In this document: one piece after another, positions 18,156 to 27,727 of the stretch | Numbering within the stretch: the first letter of the stretch is position 1 | Layout of the letters: every line of letters begins with the position of its first letter | DNA from: VXYL01 sp965199915 | Lineage (GTDB): Bacteria; Pseudomonadota; Gammaproteobacteria; Pseudomonadales; Azotimanducaceae | DNA length: 64,000 nucleotides | Assembly (NCBI GenBank): GCA_965199915.1 | Contig: OZ241348.1 | Location: forward strand, 3,410,001-3,474,000 | Reading direction: 5' to 3' | Notes under the pieces: model-generated | Database searches by the model: none | Seen by the model: the letters and a program-made list of their open reading frames with translations, nothing else | What the model was told of the DNA's origin: nothing | Position numbers and translations under genes: made by a program

Positions 18156-18950
18156 GTGGCGCGATCGACGACTGACGGCGTGCTCACGAACGAGGACAAG
18201 TTCCTGTTCGACCTGCGCGGCTTCCTGGTGGTGAAGAACGTGCTGAGCGCGAAACAATGCGAAGAGTTCGTCCGACTTGCCGACGCGGCGTGGCCGCGCG
18301 CCGCCAAGGACGGCCCGTACCGGCGCTTCGACGGCATCTCCTCGTGGGGCCAGCCGTTCGTGGACCTCATGGACCACGACACGCTGCTGCCGTACCTCGT
18401 GGAGCTCGTGGGCAGCCGCCTTCGCATTGACCACGACTACTGCATTTTCATGCGCAAGCACGCGCCGGCGCACACGCTGCACGGCGGCCCTTGGCGGTTT
18501 GAGGGCGATCACTGGTACCGCTACCACGATGGCGAGATGCGCAACGGCCTCACCGTCGCCACATGGAACCTCACCGACGCCGGCACCGGCGCCGGCGGTT
18601 TCGCGTGCGTGCCCGGCAGCCACAAGACGAACTTTCTCCCCAACATGCCGCGCGATGTCGCCCGCTTCGAGCGCGAGGCGGACTGGGTGGTGCAACCGCC
18701 TTTGGCGGCCGGCGACGTGCTGCTGTTCACCGAAGCGCTGATTCACGGCACCGCCGCGTGGACCGCCGACCACGAACGGCGCACGCTGCTCTACAAGTAC
18801 AGCCCTCCGCACTCCTCATGGGCGAAGGAACCCTACGATGCGGCGGATTTTCCGCACGCCACCCCACGCCAACAGCGATTGATGGCGCCTCCTTCCGTGG
18901 AAGGGCATCAGCGCGTGATCGACCCCGGCGCGCGGACGCCTCGATCGTGA
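18156..18950 (+). CDS. Phytanoyl-CoA dioxygenase family protein
   Basis: A 264-residue non-heme iron/2-oxoglutarate dioxygenase of the PhyH family. Characteristic parts are FDLRGFLVVKNVLS at the N-terminus, GAGGFACVPGSHK near residues 145-157, and the distal iron-binding His with 2-oxoglutarate contacts in DVLLFTEALIHGTAAW...RRTLLYKYSP. The substrate is unknown; members are numerous in marine bacteria. The start is GTG at 18156. The stop overlaps the next gene's GTG (GTGA), so the two are coupled. Confidence 0.85.
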   Translation: MARSTTDGVLTNEDKFLFDLRGFLVVKNVLSAKQCEEFVRLADAAWPRAAKDGPYRRFDGISSWGQPFVDLMDHDTLLPYLVELVGSRLRIDHDYCIFMRKHAPAHTLHGGPWRFEGDHWYRYHDGEMRNGLTVATWNLTDAGTGAGGFACVPGSHKTNFLPNMPRDVARFEREADWVVQPPLAAGDVLLFTEALIHGTAAWTADHERRTLLYKYSPPHSSWAKEPYDAADFPHATPRQQRLMAPPSVEGHQRVIDPGARTPRS

Positions 18951-19711
18951 GCGCGCCGCCGGCCGGTGGGCGCGCGATCCGGCTGGTGACGTTCGACCTC
19001 GACGACACGCTGTGGGGCACGGATGGGGTGATACGCCGCGCCGAGACCAAAATGTGGCAGTGGTTGCGTTCGCGGGGCGTGGAGCAGCCGCTTCCGGACC
19101 CGGCCGAGGTCGCCGCCATCCGCGGTGCGGTTCTAGCCGACCATCCGGCGGTCGCCCACGACATCTCCCGTTTGCGGGAGTTGATGGTGCGAACCATGCT
19201 CGAACGGGGCGGCCACGCGCCCCAAGAGGCGACGGCGCTGGCCGCCGGGGCGTTCGCGGAGTTCCTGGATTGGCGCCATCGCGTGGAGTTCTTTCCCGAC
19301 GCCTTGACGGTGCTTGAACAGTTGCGCCGAAATTACCTGCTGGCCGCGCTGACCAACGGCAACGCGGATTACCGCCGACTGGGCCTGGACCGCTACTTCG
19401 CGTTCGGCTACTGCGCCGCCGACGTTGGCGCGGGCAAACCGCACCCCGCCATGTTCGAGCGCGCGCTCGCCCGCGCCAACGTGGCGCCGACGCAAGCCGT
19501 CCATGTGGGAGACCACCCGGTGAACGACGTGCAGGGCGCTACCGCGGTCGGCATGGCCACGATTCAGGTGGATTTGGTTGTGCCGGACGCCGCCCCCCAA
19601 GGTTGGCTCGATCGTTCCCGAGGCCCTGCGGACGCTTTGGACACCCTCCCACGCACGGCGACGGTGACGAATCTGCGCGACCTGCCGCAGGCGATAGCGG
19701 CGCTCGGCTAG
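18947..19711 (+). CDS. HAD-superfamily hydrolase
   Basis: A 254-residue phosphatase-like protein. HAD motif I is FDLDDTLWG with nucleophile Asp at about residue 17. Motif II is LTNGN, motif III the Lys in GAGKPHP, and motif IV GDHPVNDV. The arrangement fits the YjjG/flavin-phosphatase subgroup with a helical cap. GTG at 18947 overlaps the dioxygenase stop by four bases, so longer upstream starts in this frame are rejected. A REP-like palindrome lies 43 bp after the stop. Confidence 0.9.
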   Translation: MSAPPAGGRAIRLVTFDLDDTLWGTDGVIRRAETKMWQWLRSRGVEQPLPDPAEVAAIRGAVLADHPAVAHDISRLRELMVRTMLERGGHAPQEATALAAGAFAEFLDWRHRVEFFPDALTVLEQLRRNYLLAALTNGNADYRRLGLDRYFAFGYCAADVGAGKPHPAMFERALARANVAPTQAVHVGDHPVNDVQGATAVGMATIQVDLVVPDAAPQGWLDRSRGPADALDTLPRTATVTNLRDLPQAIAALG

Positions 19712-19753
19712 GTGGGCGCACCCGCGGGGCGGCGCGACCTTACGGGCGCGTTC

Positions 19754-19772
19754 GAGTTTGCTTCGCAAACTC
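19754..19772. repeat. REP-like palindrome, locus 3
   Basis: A single palindrome GAGTTTGC-TTC-GCAAACTC with perfect 8-bp arms lies between the HAD gene and the subtilase gene. It is the same element as at 1825-1990 and 6680-6800. A GC-rich stretch (GGGCGCG) sits just upstream in place of the second hairpin. Confidence 0.75.
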
Positions 19773-19937
19773 CATGTGCCTCAAGCGTCGCGTAGTCACC
19801 ATCAGCGACCTACGGCCGGCCAGCGTTCGCCGTGGCGCAAGAGGCCATGATGTGAGCGTTGCGTTTGTTGCTTGCTTGTAGCCAGTGGAGAACAGGTTTA
19901 TAAGGTGTGTGCGGACAGCAGATCTGGAGGTGGGGCG

Positions 19938-22900
19938 ATGGTTCGGGCGACGATGGCGAGAGGAATCTGGGTGGGTCTGGTGCTGTCGGTGGTGGCCGGC
20001 GGGTCGGCCTACGTGTTGCTGCGGACGCCGCCGCAGGTCGCGGAAGCGTTTGCCGACGTCGAGCAGACGCGCGCGGCGGCCATCGAGCGGATCGCGGCGG
20101 AGAGCGCGGGCGCCGCAGACGCGCCAAGCGAAAGCGCGCCGGCCGCGGACGCGCCGCCGACGAGTGCCGCGCCGCCCGCGGCGCCGCCCGAAGGCTACGC
20201 TTTCACCACCTTTCACGAGATGGCGGCGCACCGCCTGCCCCAGACCGGCGTGGTCGAGGAGGCGACGGTCGAAACCGCGGCGCGCTGGCTGGCGTCGGAC
20301 GCAGCCCGGCAACGGCTTGCCGAGCAAGCTGGCGTCGCCGGGCGCGATTGGGTGTTCGGCTGGGCGCACCTCGCCGCGGACGCAAACCAAAGCGAGGCGG
20401 AGCGGGCGCTTGGGCGTCACGGCGCAACCGTCATCGGCTCGGCCGGCGACCTGCTGCGCGTCCGCCTTCCCGGCGACCCGGCGCGGCTTGCCGAGATCGC
20501 GCAGCTCACCGCGGTGTCCGCCATCGGCGCGGTGCCGCCGGAATTGAAGACGCCGGCGCGGTTCGCCGCGGAGGCGCTGGAGCGGCCATTCGGCGACATC
20601 GTGCCGGTGTTCGTCACGTTGATGGCGGACGACCCCGACGGCCGTTGGCGGCGCGCGCTCGAGGAGATGGGCGCCCAAGTGGGATGGTTCGACGCCGACA
20701 CGCGCGCCTACGCGGCCAACTTGCCTTACGACGCCTTGGACGCAGTCACCGCCGCGGACTTCGTGCTCGCGGTCGAACCGGTGGGAAGCGTCGAGGCCGC
20801 CCTGCACGCCGCCGCGCCGGCCATGGGCGTGGACGCCCTGCGCATGCACGATGCCGCCAGCGGATTGTTCTCCGGCATCGGCGGCGCGTCGGTGCCCGTC
20901 GGCGTCATGGACACGGGCTTGAACATCAGCCACTTGGACATCTCGTCGCACCGCCGCAGCGTGTGCGGCGCGAACCTTGAAGCGTACGGCGGCGTGCCAC
21001 GCGAAGAGGACCAATCTCTCTGGAGCGATCCGCTCGGGCACGGCACCCACGTGACCGGCATTTTCGTTGGCAGCGGAACCGTCGATCCGCGCCGCGCCGG
21101 GATGGCGCCTTTGGTGCGGGACATCCGGTTCGCCAAGGCCTTGAACGTGCGTGGCAGCGGCACGGCGGTGGCTTGGAGCAGAGCGCAGGACTGGCTTTCC
21201 CGGCCCACCGCCTGCGGCGCGCAGCCGGCCGTGAAGCCGCTGGTGTTGAACTCCAGCGTGGGCGTCGGCGCCACGCTTTGGGAAGCGCGCACCGTCGTCG
21301 AACGAAAACTCGACGCGGTGGTCTGGCGGGCGCGACAGCTCTACGCGATTGCCGCCGGCAATGGGGGCGCCAGGAACTTTGTGAACTATGCCGCCGCCAA
21401 GAACACGCTCGCCGTGGGCGCGGTGGCGGACGACGGCAAGATCGCGGACTTCAGCAGCCACGGCCCCACGGTGGACGGACGGCTTCTTCCGCATGTGGTG
21501 GGGTCCGGCGTCCAGATTGCCGCCGCCGCGGGAAACGGAAGCGTAAGGGCGTATGTGAACAACAGCGGCACGAGCATGGCGTCGCCGGCCGTCGCCGGCG
21601 TGGCGGCACTGGCCATGGACGCCGTGCCGGCGCTGCGCGAGCGGCCGGCCGCGGTGCGGGCGCTGCTGATGGCGAGCGCGGTGAAGCCGGACGCCTATTT
21701 CGAGCGGCGCGACGTGGCGTGGCTCCTCACCGCCGGACGCGGCAGCTTTCGGCTGGACAACGGCGACGGACCGGGCGCGTTGCAGCACATTTACGGGCTC
21801 GGCAAGGCGTCGGCGCGCACAAGCGTGCTCGCGCGCGACGCCGAGGACGGCTGGGTCAGCGGCGCGGCCGGGCTGGATGTCGAAGCGGACTCGTTCGGTT
21901 ACCAGGACATTGTGGTGCCGGCGGGCGCCAGCCGCCTCGATGTGGTGATGACGTGGGACGAGCCGGCCGCCGAGACGATCACGCCGTCCGTGTTGAACGA
22001 CTTGGACCTGTGGATCGACCGCGACGTGGATTGCGCGCCCGAACAAGGCGCCTGCGGCGATCACGCGTCGCGCTCGCAAGTGGACAACGTGGAGTGGGTG
22101 ATCCTCCCCAACCCACCGCCGGGCACCTACCGCCTGAAAGCCGTGCCGCGGCGCGTGTTCGGACCGGCACCAAGGGTCGGGCTCGCATGGACGGTGATCC
22201 GCGGCCCGTCCACGCCAACGCTCGCGGTCGCGACGGAACGTTCGGTGGTCACAGCGGCGCCGAATCGTGCCTTTGATGTCGATTTGACGCTGTCGGTGGA
22301 CGGCTACGTGGCTGCGGGCACGACGCTGCGCGTGGATTGCCGGGCGCGACGGACTTCCAACGCCTGCTCGATGGTCGAATTCATTGTGCCCCACGCGAGC
22401 AGCGCAACCCGCGAGGACGGGCTCACGCGATCGCTGGCCGGCGAGTCCGGCGCCGCCATCGCCGTTGGAGAAATCGGCGCCGGCGAGCGGCAGCGCGTGA
22501 GCCTGCGCTTCACGGCGCGCCCCGAAGCGGATAGCTTCCGGCTGCATTTCACCGCCAGCGCGTGGAACGGCGCGGCCGCTTCCACGTCCGTTGCAGTGCG
22601 CGTGGGCGACGCGGACGGCGCGGCACCGGAACTTGCCCAACGCCCGCCGAACGACGACTTCGCCGCCGCGGCGCAACTGACGGGCGAGCGCGGCCGGGCG
22701 GCGCCGGTCCACATTCTGCTGGCAACGGAGGAACCCGGCGAACCGGCGTTTGTGGACGAGAGCGAGGCGCGCCCGCGATCGGTTTGGTACCGCTGGACCG
22801 CGCCGGCGACAGGTCTGGCCCGATTCACGGTCGCGCAAACGTCCCCGAACGACCTCTCCGACGAGGTGTCCGTCACTCTGTACCGCGGCGATCGCATCGC

Positions 22901-25493
22901 GTCCTTGGAGCGGATCAGTTTGCCCATACTGGGCGGCGGCGCAACCTTCTTTGCCGAGGGGGGCACCGCTTACGTCATCCGCCTAAGCTTGGCCTCCGAC
23001 GTGATCCCGGAACCCGCCCCGGACGGGCCGCGCCGCTATGTCGCGTCGCCGGTCGAGTTGCATTGGGCACCGGGCGCCACGCCGACCAATGACGATTTCG
23101 CGGACGCCATCGCGTTGCGCGACGGAACGGCAGTCCAAGGCAACAACCAAGGCGCCACGTTGGAAACCGGCGAGTTGGTGGGCCAAGGCCTCCGACTGAA
23201 CACCTACTTTCAAGAGGGCATCGCCGCGAGCGTCTGGTACCGGTGGACAGCGCCAACCACCGCGGACTGGCGCTTCAGCATCGACCGCCGCTACCTGCGC
23301 GTGCTCGCCTTCGTCGGCGACGACGTGGCGTCCGCCCGCCTCGTCTCCGGCGCCGCGGGACAGCGCGCGACGTTTCCGGCCCGTGCGGGCGCGGAATACC
23401 GCATCGCCGTCGTGGCCGACACCGCGCTCTCCAGCGGCACGGACTTCCGCTTGACGTGGGCGTCCGCGCCGCGGGCCGGTTCGCCGCACGACGATTTCGC
23501 GAACGCCGAGCCGATCACCGAGCAGATCCATGCGAGCGGGTTCGACGTCAGCAACGCGACCGTGGAGCCAGACGAGCCGGCCGCGACCGGGGTGCGCACC
23601 GCTTGGTGGAGTTGGGAGGCGCCGGCGGATGGCGAGTTCACTTGGCGGGCGAGCACGAACTATCTCGAACTGGTGAGCTTCTTTGGCTTTGTGTTCGAGG
23701 AGCCCGCCGCTTTCGGCATGCGCTTCGCGGCGTTTGCGGGGGACTCGCTGACAGCGTTGACACCCCTCGCCCAAAGCGGTTCGGACGACTGGGCGCAGAC
23801 CGAGTTCACCTTCGAGGCCACAGCCGGACAACGCTATTGGTTTTCGATCGGCCTACCCCGAGACGCCGCCTTGGCGGACGTTGGCACCGACATCGTGGGG
23901 GATTTCCGGTGGGGGCCAACCCCGGAGAACGACTCGCTTGCCAAGGCGCTGGCGCTGGAAGGTGCCAGCGGCATGGTGAGCGGCTCCAACCGGTTCGCGT
24001 CCGTTGAACTCGGCGAGAAGACCGGCGTCGTTGGCGACTCGTCCCTGTGGTGGTCGTGGCAGGCGCCCGAGGCCGGCGTCTGGTACCGCTTCGCCTTAGC
24101 GACGGGCAGGGGGATCATCGCCGTCTACAAGAGGGTGGGCGCGGGTTTCGACGGCTTGGAATTGGTGGCGGTCAGCAGCGGCGCGGTCGGCCCGCACGCA
24201 GCCGTGTTCCAAGCGGAGGAAGGGGCGCGGTACGTCATCCGATTGGGTGCCCTCTTCGAAGGTGCGGACGAGCACCAAAACGGGGCGCGGGGCGAGTTTC
24301 AAATTCGCTGGGAGGTCAACGGCGTGCCCGTTTGGCTGCGCTACGCCGGTGCCGTGGCCGCCGGACAGGTGAACGACGACGGCGTGCCGCTGCGATTGGA
24401 CAGCGTCGTCGGCGGCGCCATGCATGGCGATGGCACGGCGTTGTACGCGAACACGGTGCGGGGCTTGCGAGTCTTCCGGCGCGACCCGGCCACCGGCGCG
24501 TTGGCGCTGACGCAGTCGCTGGACCCGGTCGGCCCCACTCCCGCCACCTTGTTCTGGGACAAGACTTCGCGCTCCTTGATCACCGGGTCCTGCGAGGGAT
24601 GGCACAGGTTCGCGGCCGGCGCCGATTCGGAAGGCGCCCCGACGCTGCAGCACGCCGGCGCCTTGGACGGCGACTCCCCCTGCGCCGACTCGTGGTTGAG
24701 CCGCGAGAACCACACGCACACCGCCAAGTCGGCGTTCCTGTCGCCGGATGGCGGCGCGGTGTATGTGGTTCACGAGGGCCGGGCGATCGACACCTACGCG
24801 GTGGACGCTCAGCGCCAGTCGCTGGCGTTCGTCGACACGTTGGGCCACTTCAACTTCCAAGACGCCGCGGCGCACGGGGATGGCGCACTCGTGTACGCCG
24901 TGGGAGAGGGCCGGCTCTTTGTGCTGCGGCGAGACGCCGAAACCGGCGCCCTGTCGCTTGCTCTGGCTTTGGGCGATGGCGATGGCGGCGCGTCGGGCGC
25001 CGTGATTTTTGGGCTGACCACGGTGCGCATGCTGGCGCTGGACAAGCGCGGGCAATACCTGTTCGCCTTCGCCGAGCGGGGGCAGCGGACGTTGGCGTTC
25101 GACCTCCGAGACGATCCGGCGCGCCCGCGGTTCCTCGGCAGCGTTGATGCGCGATCCGGGCCGTCGGCGCCCCCCCTCCGTCTGCACGACGAGTGCTTCA
25201 GCGCGCAAGCGCGCAACACCGCGCCGGCCGTGGACGTCTTCTGCACCCGGTTCGCGTACAGCGTCGAGGTTCGGTCCGACGGCAGCCTGCGGCAAACCGA
25301 ATACCTCGCGCCTCTCCAGCGGGACCGTTTTGGCAGGTTCGTGCCGTTCTACGACAGTGCCTGCGCGCAAGGCTGCGTGTCGAGTCCCGCCACGTCGTCG
25401 CAAATCGGTTTGGCCAGCCCGGACGGCAAGCACGTGTACGCCATCTACGCCAGGCCTGAGATAGTGGTATTCGAACGCTTCGGCAGGCTCTAA
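19938..25493 (+). CDS. Large secreted S8 subtilisin-like protease
   Basis: An 1851-residue multidomain protein. The N-terminal hydrophobic segment (about residues 8-28) is a signal peptide or anchor and an Ala/Pro-rich linker follows. The subtilase triad is intact: Asp325 in VMDTG, His368 in HGTHVTG and Ser546 in GTSMASPAVAG. After the catalytic domain there are at least four PPC-like modules recognisable by NDDFA/NDSLA starts and WYRW/WWSW cores (about residues 900-1450). The last 400 residues have WD/lactonase-like propeller features (FLSPDGGAVYVVHEGRAI, SPDGKHVYAIY). ATG at 19938 follows GGAGGTGGGG. It stands alone and is probably exported or surface-bound. No type II or type I secretion gene is adjacent. 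Confidence 0.9.
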   Translation: MVRATMARGIWVGLVLSVVAGGSAYVLLRTPPQVAEAFADVEQTRAAAIERIAAESAGAADAPSESAPAADAPPTSAAPPAAPPEGYAFTTFHEMAAHRLPQTGVVEEATVETAARWLASDAARQRLAEQAGVAGRDWVFGWAHLAADANQSEAERALGRHGATVIGSAGDLLRVRLPGDPARLAEIAQLTAVSAIGAVPPELKTPARFAAEALERPFGDIVPVFVTLMADDPDGRWRRALEEMGAQVGWFDADTRAYAANLPYDALDAVTAADFVLAVEPVGSVEAALHAAAPAMGVDALRMHDAASGLFSGIGGASVPVGVMDTGLNISHLDISSHRRSVCGANLEAYGGVPREEDQSLWSDPLGHGTHVTGIFVGSGTVDPRRAGMAPLVRDIRFAKALNVRGSGTAVAWSRAQDWLSRPTACGAQPAVKPLVLNSSVGVGATLWEARTVVERKLDAVVWRARQLYAIAAGNGGARNFVNYAAAKNTLAVGAVADDGKIADFSSHGPTVDGRLLPHVVGSGVQIAAAAGNGSVRAYVNNSGTSMASPAVAGVAALAMDAVPALRERPAAVRALLMASAVKPDAYFERRDVAWLLTAGRGSFRLDNGDGPGALQHIYGLGKASARTSVLARDAEDGWVSGAAGLDVEADSFGYQDIVVPAGASRLDVVMTWDEPAAETITPSVLNDLDLWIDRDVDCAPEQGACGDHASRSQVDNVEWVILPNPPPGTYRLKAVPRRVFGPAPRVGLAWTVIRGPSTPTLAVATERSVVTAAPNRAFDVDLTLSVDGYVAAGTTLRVDCRARRTSNACSMVEFIVPHASSATREDGLTRSLAGESGAAIAVGEIGAGERQRVSLRFTARPEADSFRLHFTASAWNGAAASTSVAVRVGDADGAAPELAQRPPNDDFAAAAQLTGERGRAAPVHILLATEEPGEPAFVDESEARPRSVWYRWTAPATGLARFTVAQTSPNDLSDEVSVTLYRGDRIASLERISLPILGGGATFFAEGGTAYVIRLSLASDVIPEPAPDGPRRYVASPVELHWAPGATPTNDDFADAIALRDGTAVQGNNQGATLETGELVGQGLRLNTYFQEGIAASVWYRWTAPTTADWRFSIDRRYLRVLAFVGDDVASARLVSGAAGQRATFPARAGAEYRIAVVADTALSSGTDFRLTWASAPRAGSPHDDFANAEPITEQIHASGFDVSNATVEPDEPAATGVRTAWWSWEAPADGEFTWRASTNYLELVSFFGFVFEEPAAFGMRFAAFAGDSLTALTPLAQSGSDDWAQTEFTFEATAGQRYWFSIGLPRDAALADVGTDIVGDFRWGPTPENDSLAKALALEGASGMVSGSNRFASVELGEKTGVVGDSSLWWSWQAPEAGVWYRFALATGRGIIAVYKRVGAGFDGLELVAVSSGAVGPHAAVFQAEEGARYVIRLGALFEGADEHQNGARGEFQIRWEVNGVPVWLRYAGAVAAGQVNDDGVPLRLDSVVGGAMHGDGTALYANTVRGLRVFRRDPATGALALTQSLDPVGPTPATLFWDKTSRSLITGSCEGWHRFAAGADSEGAPTLQHAGALDGDSPCADSWLSRENHTHTAKSAFLSPDGGAVYVVHEGRAIDTYAVDAQRQSLAFVDTLGHFNFQDAAAHGDGALVYAVGEGRLFVLRRDAETGALSLALALGDGDGGASGAVIFGLTTVRMLALDKRGQYLFAFAERGQRTLAFDLRDDPARPRFLGSVDARSGPSAPPLRLHDECFSAQARNTAPAVDVFCTRFAYSVEVRSDGSLRQTEYLAPLQRDRFGRFVPFYDSACAQGCVSSPATSSQIGLASPDGKHVYAIYARPEIVVFERFGRL

Positions 25494-25561
25494 CGTCGGT
25501 AACGTGGTTGGCGGCTACGCGCCCGCGCCCCAAGAACGGCGCTGGCCGCTCAATGACGCGC

Positions 25562-26320
25562 CTAGCCGCGGAATACGCACTGCCGGTGAAACGCGAGGAA
25601 CTCGCGCTCCGGTTCGAATTTCTCAGGCAACGTTATGCGCCGACCCTGGTAGCGGCCGATGGTGTCGGCGAGGAATCCGTTGCGCGTGTTGAGGCGTTTG
25701 GACACTCGCACTGTCATGTCCTCGGCAACGGTAATCAGGCCGCTGTCGAACGCTTTGTCGTGGAGCGCTGACAGCAGCAATCCGTTGCGCGGATTGGCGC
25801 GGTTCGACCGCGCCACGCGCCACGGCACGATGTGACTGGCGATCAAGAGCTCCGGTGTTGCGAGGCCCGTGACGCAACACCGGCCCCGGTATGCGCTCAA
25901 CAGGGCGTCTCGAAAGAAGGTCTGGCCGATGCGTACACGAGCTGTCGCGAGCCGCTCTCCCCCGAGGTTGGCGTGCGAACTCGGCGTTGGTGCAGCGGAA
26001 AGCGTCTGCCCGATTTCCGCAGCTTGGACGGCGCGGTTCGCCTCCACGGCGAAAGCCTCCCAATCCTGCTGCATTTCCGTCCACATCTCCCGGTCTTTGG
26101 CGGATGCGCCTCGCAAGCCGCGGCGGCCCGTCGAAGTAACGGTCGGATCCAAGCTCGCGATGTTGCTCAGCTTCATGGCAAGAGCGCTTGGCGTGCGGTC
26201 AATGGCCTTGGCCATGTTTACGATCTGTGGATTTCGATGGTGCAGCCGCCCGAACGGCAGGCGGCAGTACAACCAGAAGGCAACCAGCAACTGTTGCCGC
26301 GTCCACCGCGCATTCGCCAA
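25562..26320 (-). CDS. HNH endonuclease family protein
   Basis: A 252-residue protein with a C-terminal HNH_2-type domain: RGRCCVTGL, LLIASHIVPW and NPRNGLLLSALHDKAFD give the Cys-His-Asn-His arrangement. The N-terminal half (RQQLLVAFWLYCRLPFG...PSALAMKLSNIASLDP) is a helical, probably DNA-binding module often seen in such proteins. The start is TTG at 26320, chosen because GGAGGAGGGGG lies just upstream and the thrC stop is 22 bp away. Could be a restriction-like or mobile-element nuclease. Confidence 0.8.
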   Translation of the reverse strand: MANARWTRQQLLVAFWLYCRLPFGRLHHRNPQIVNMAKAIDRTPSALAMKLSNIASLDPTVTSTGRRGLRGASAKDREMWTEMQQDWEAFAVEANRAVQAAEIGQTLSAAPTPSSHANLGGERLATARVRIGQTFFRDALLSAYRGRCCVTGLATPELLIASHIVPWRVARSNRANPRNGLLLSALHDKAFDSGLITVAEDMTVRVSKRLNTRNGFLADTIGRYQGRRITLPEKFEPEREFLAFHRQCVFRG

Positions 26321-26342
26321 GATTCCCCCTCCTCCGGTTCCG

Positions 26343-27713
26343 TCACCCCGGGGCGTGGTCGCGCAGGTAGCGCCGCACCGCCGCCACATCGGCCGGCAGC
26401 GGCGTCCGGCGGGCGTTGGCGGCGTCGAGCCGCGCCAGCGTCGGGTGCTCGGCAACGCGGCCGATGGCGTCCCGCACCGCCTCCGGGAACTTCGCCGGAT
26501 GCGCCGCCGCCATGCAGATCGGCGCCCTCGCGCCGGCTTGGCAAGGCGCCAAGCGGCGGGCGGCGGCGATGCCCACGGCGGTGTGCGGGTCCACGATGTA
26601 GTCCCTCGTCTCACACACCTCGCGGATGGTCCGCAACGTGGTCGGCGTGTCGATGGAGGTGGCGTCGATGTCGGCGGCCGGGCGTGCGGCGGCGGGCAAT
26701 CGCGCCTCGCCGGTTTGCGCGAAATCGGCCATGAACGCCTTCACCCGCTTCGCGTCGCGCCCGAGGCGCAGGAACAGGAAGCGCTCGAAGTTGCTGGCCA
26801 CCTGAATGTCCATGGACGGGCTGATGGTGCGGCGCACCTCGCCCGGACGGTACACGCCGGTGCGGAAGAAGCGCGCCAGGATGTCGTTGTCGTTGGTGGC
26901 CAGCACGAAGCGTTCGATGGGCGCCCCCATTTCCCGCGCCGCGATGCCGGCGAACAGGTTGCCGAAGTTGCCGGTGGGCACGGAGAACACCGCCGGGCCG
27001 TCGGCGCGAAGGGCCGCGTACACGTAGTAGGCGGTCTGCGCGAGCACCCGCGCCCAGTTGATGGAGTTCACCGCGCCGAGCGCGTGTTCTCTCTTGAACG
27101 GCAGGTCGCCGAAGAGGGTCTTCACGATGCGCTGGCAGTCGTCGAAACTGCCGTCGATGGCGAGGCAATGCACATTGGCGTCCGGCACGGTGGTCATCTG
27201 CAACTCCTGCAGCCGGCTGACGCGGCCGTGCGGGTAGAGCATGAAGATGTGGATTCCCGCCCGTCCGCGTACACCGTGAATGGCGGCGCTGCCGGTGTCG
27301 CCGCTGGTGGCGCCCAATAGGTTGAGGTGCCCGCCGCGCTGGCCGAGCAGGTGCTCGAACAAGCGGCCCAGCACCTGCAGCGCGATGTCTTTGAAGGACA
27401 GCGTGGGGCCGTGGAAGAGCTCCAAGAGATGGAAGTCGCCCAAGTCCACCAGCGGCACCACGTCCGGATGATCGAAGGCCGCGAAAGCGTCCGCGACAAT
27501 GGCGTCCAGCGCGTCCTGCGCAATGTCGTCCGCGTACAGCCGGAACACCCGCTGCGCCACCGCGGTGAAGGAAAGCGAACGCCAAGCGTCCCGCTCCGCC
27601 GCGATGGAAGGGAAGCGTTCCGGCAGCAACAGCCCGCCATCGGGCGCCAGCCCGGTGAGCACGGCGTCCGCGAACGGCATGGACGCGCCGCCGCGCGTGG
27701 AGATGTAGCGCAC
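26343..27713 (-). CDS. thrC: Threonine synthase (long form)
   Basis: A 456-residue PLP enzyme converting O-phosphohomoserine to threonine. It begins V-RYISTRGG, typical of proteobacterial ThrC, with GTG at 27713. The PLP lysine lies in GPTLSFKDIALQ, the phosphate-binding loop is LLGATSGDTGSAA, and SVPTGNFGN follows. It lies 14 bp after the class II aldolase gene, so the two may be co-transcribed, although their functions are unrelated. Confidence 0.97.
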   Translation of the reverse strand: MRYISTRGGASMPFADAVLTGLAPDGGLLLPERFPSIAAERDAWRSLSFTAVAQRVFRLYADDIAQDALDAIVADAFAAFDHPDVVPLVDLGDFHLLELFHGPTLSFKDIALQVLGRLFEHLLGQRGGHLNLLGATSGDTGSAAIHGVRGRAGIHIFMLYPHGRVSRLQELQMTTVPDANVHCLAIDGSFDDCQRIVKTLFGDLPFKREHALGAVNSINWARVLAQTAYYVYAALRADGPAVFSVPTGNFGNLFAGIAAREMGAPIERFVLATNDNDILARFFRTGVYRPGEVRRTISPSMDIQVASNFERFLFLRLGRDAKRVKAFMADFAQTGEARLPAAARPAADIDATSIDTPTTLRTIREVCETRDYIVDPHTAVGIAAARRLAPCQAGARAPICMAAAHPAKFPEAVRDAIGRVAEHPTLARLDAANARRTPLPADVAAVRRYLRDHAPG

Positions 27714-27727
27714 GTCCGAGTCGGCGC

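Noticed and set aside
19740..22838. Open frame of about 1030 codons antiparallel to the subtilase gene
   Set aside because: The plus strand encodes an intact subtilase with complete triad; the minus frame is Arg/His/Gly-rich and has no motif.
25494..25561. Terminator between the convergent subtilase and HNH genes
   Set aside because: No hairpin with a T-tract could be found in the 68-bp gap.
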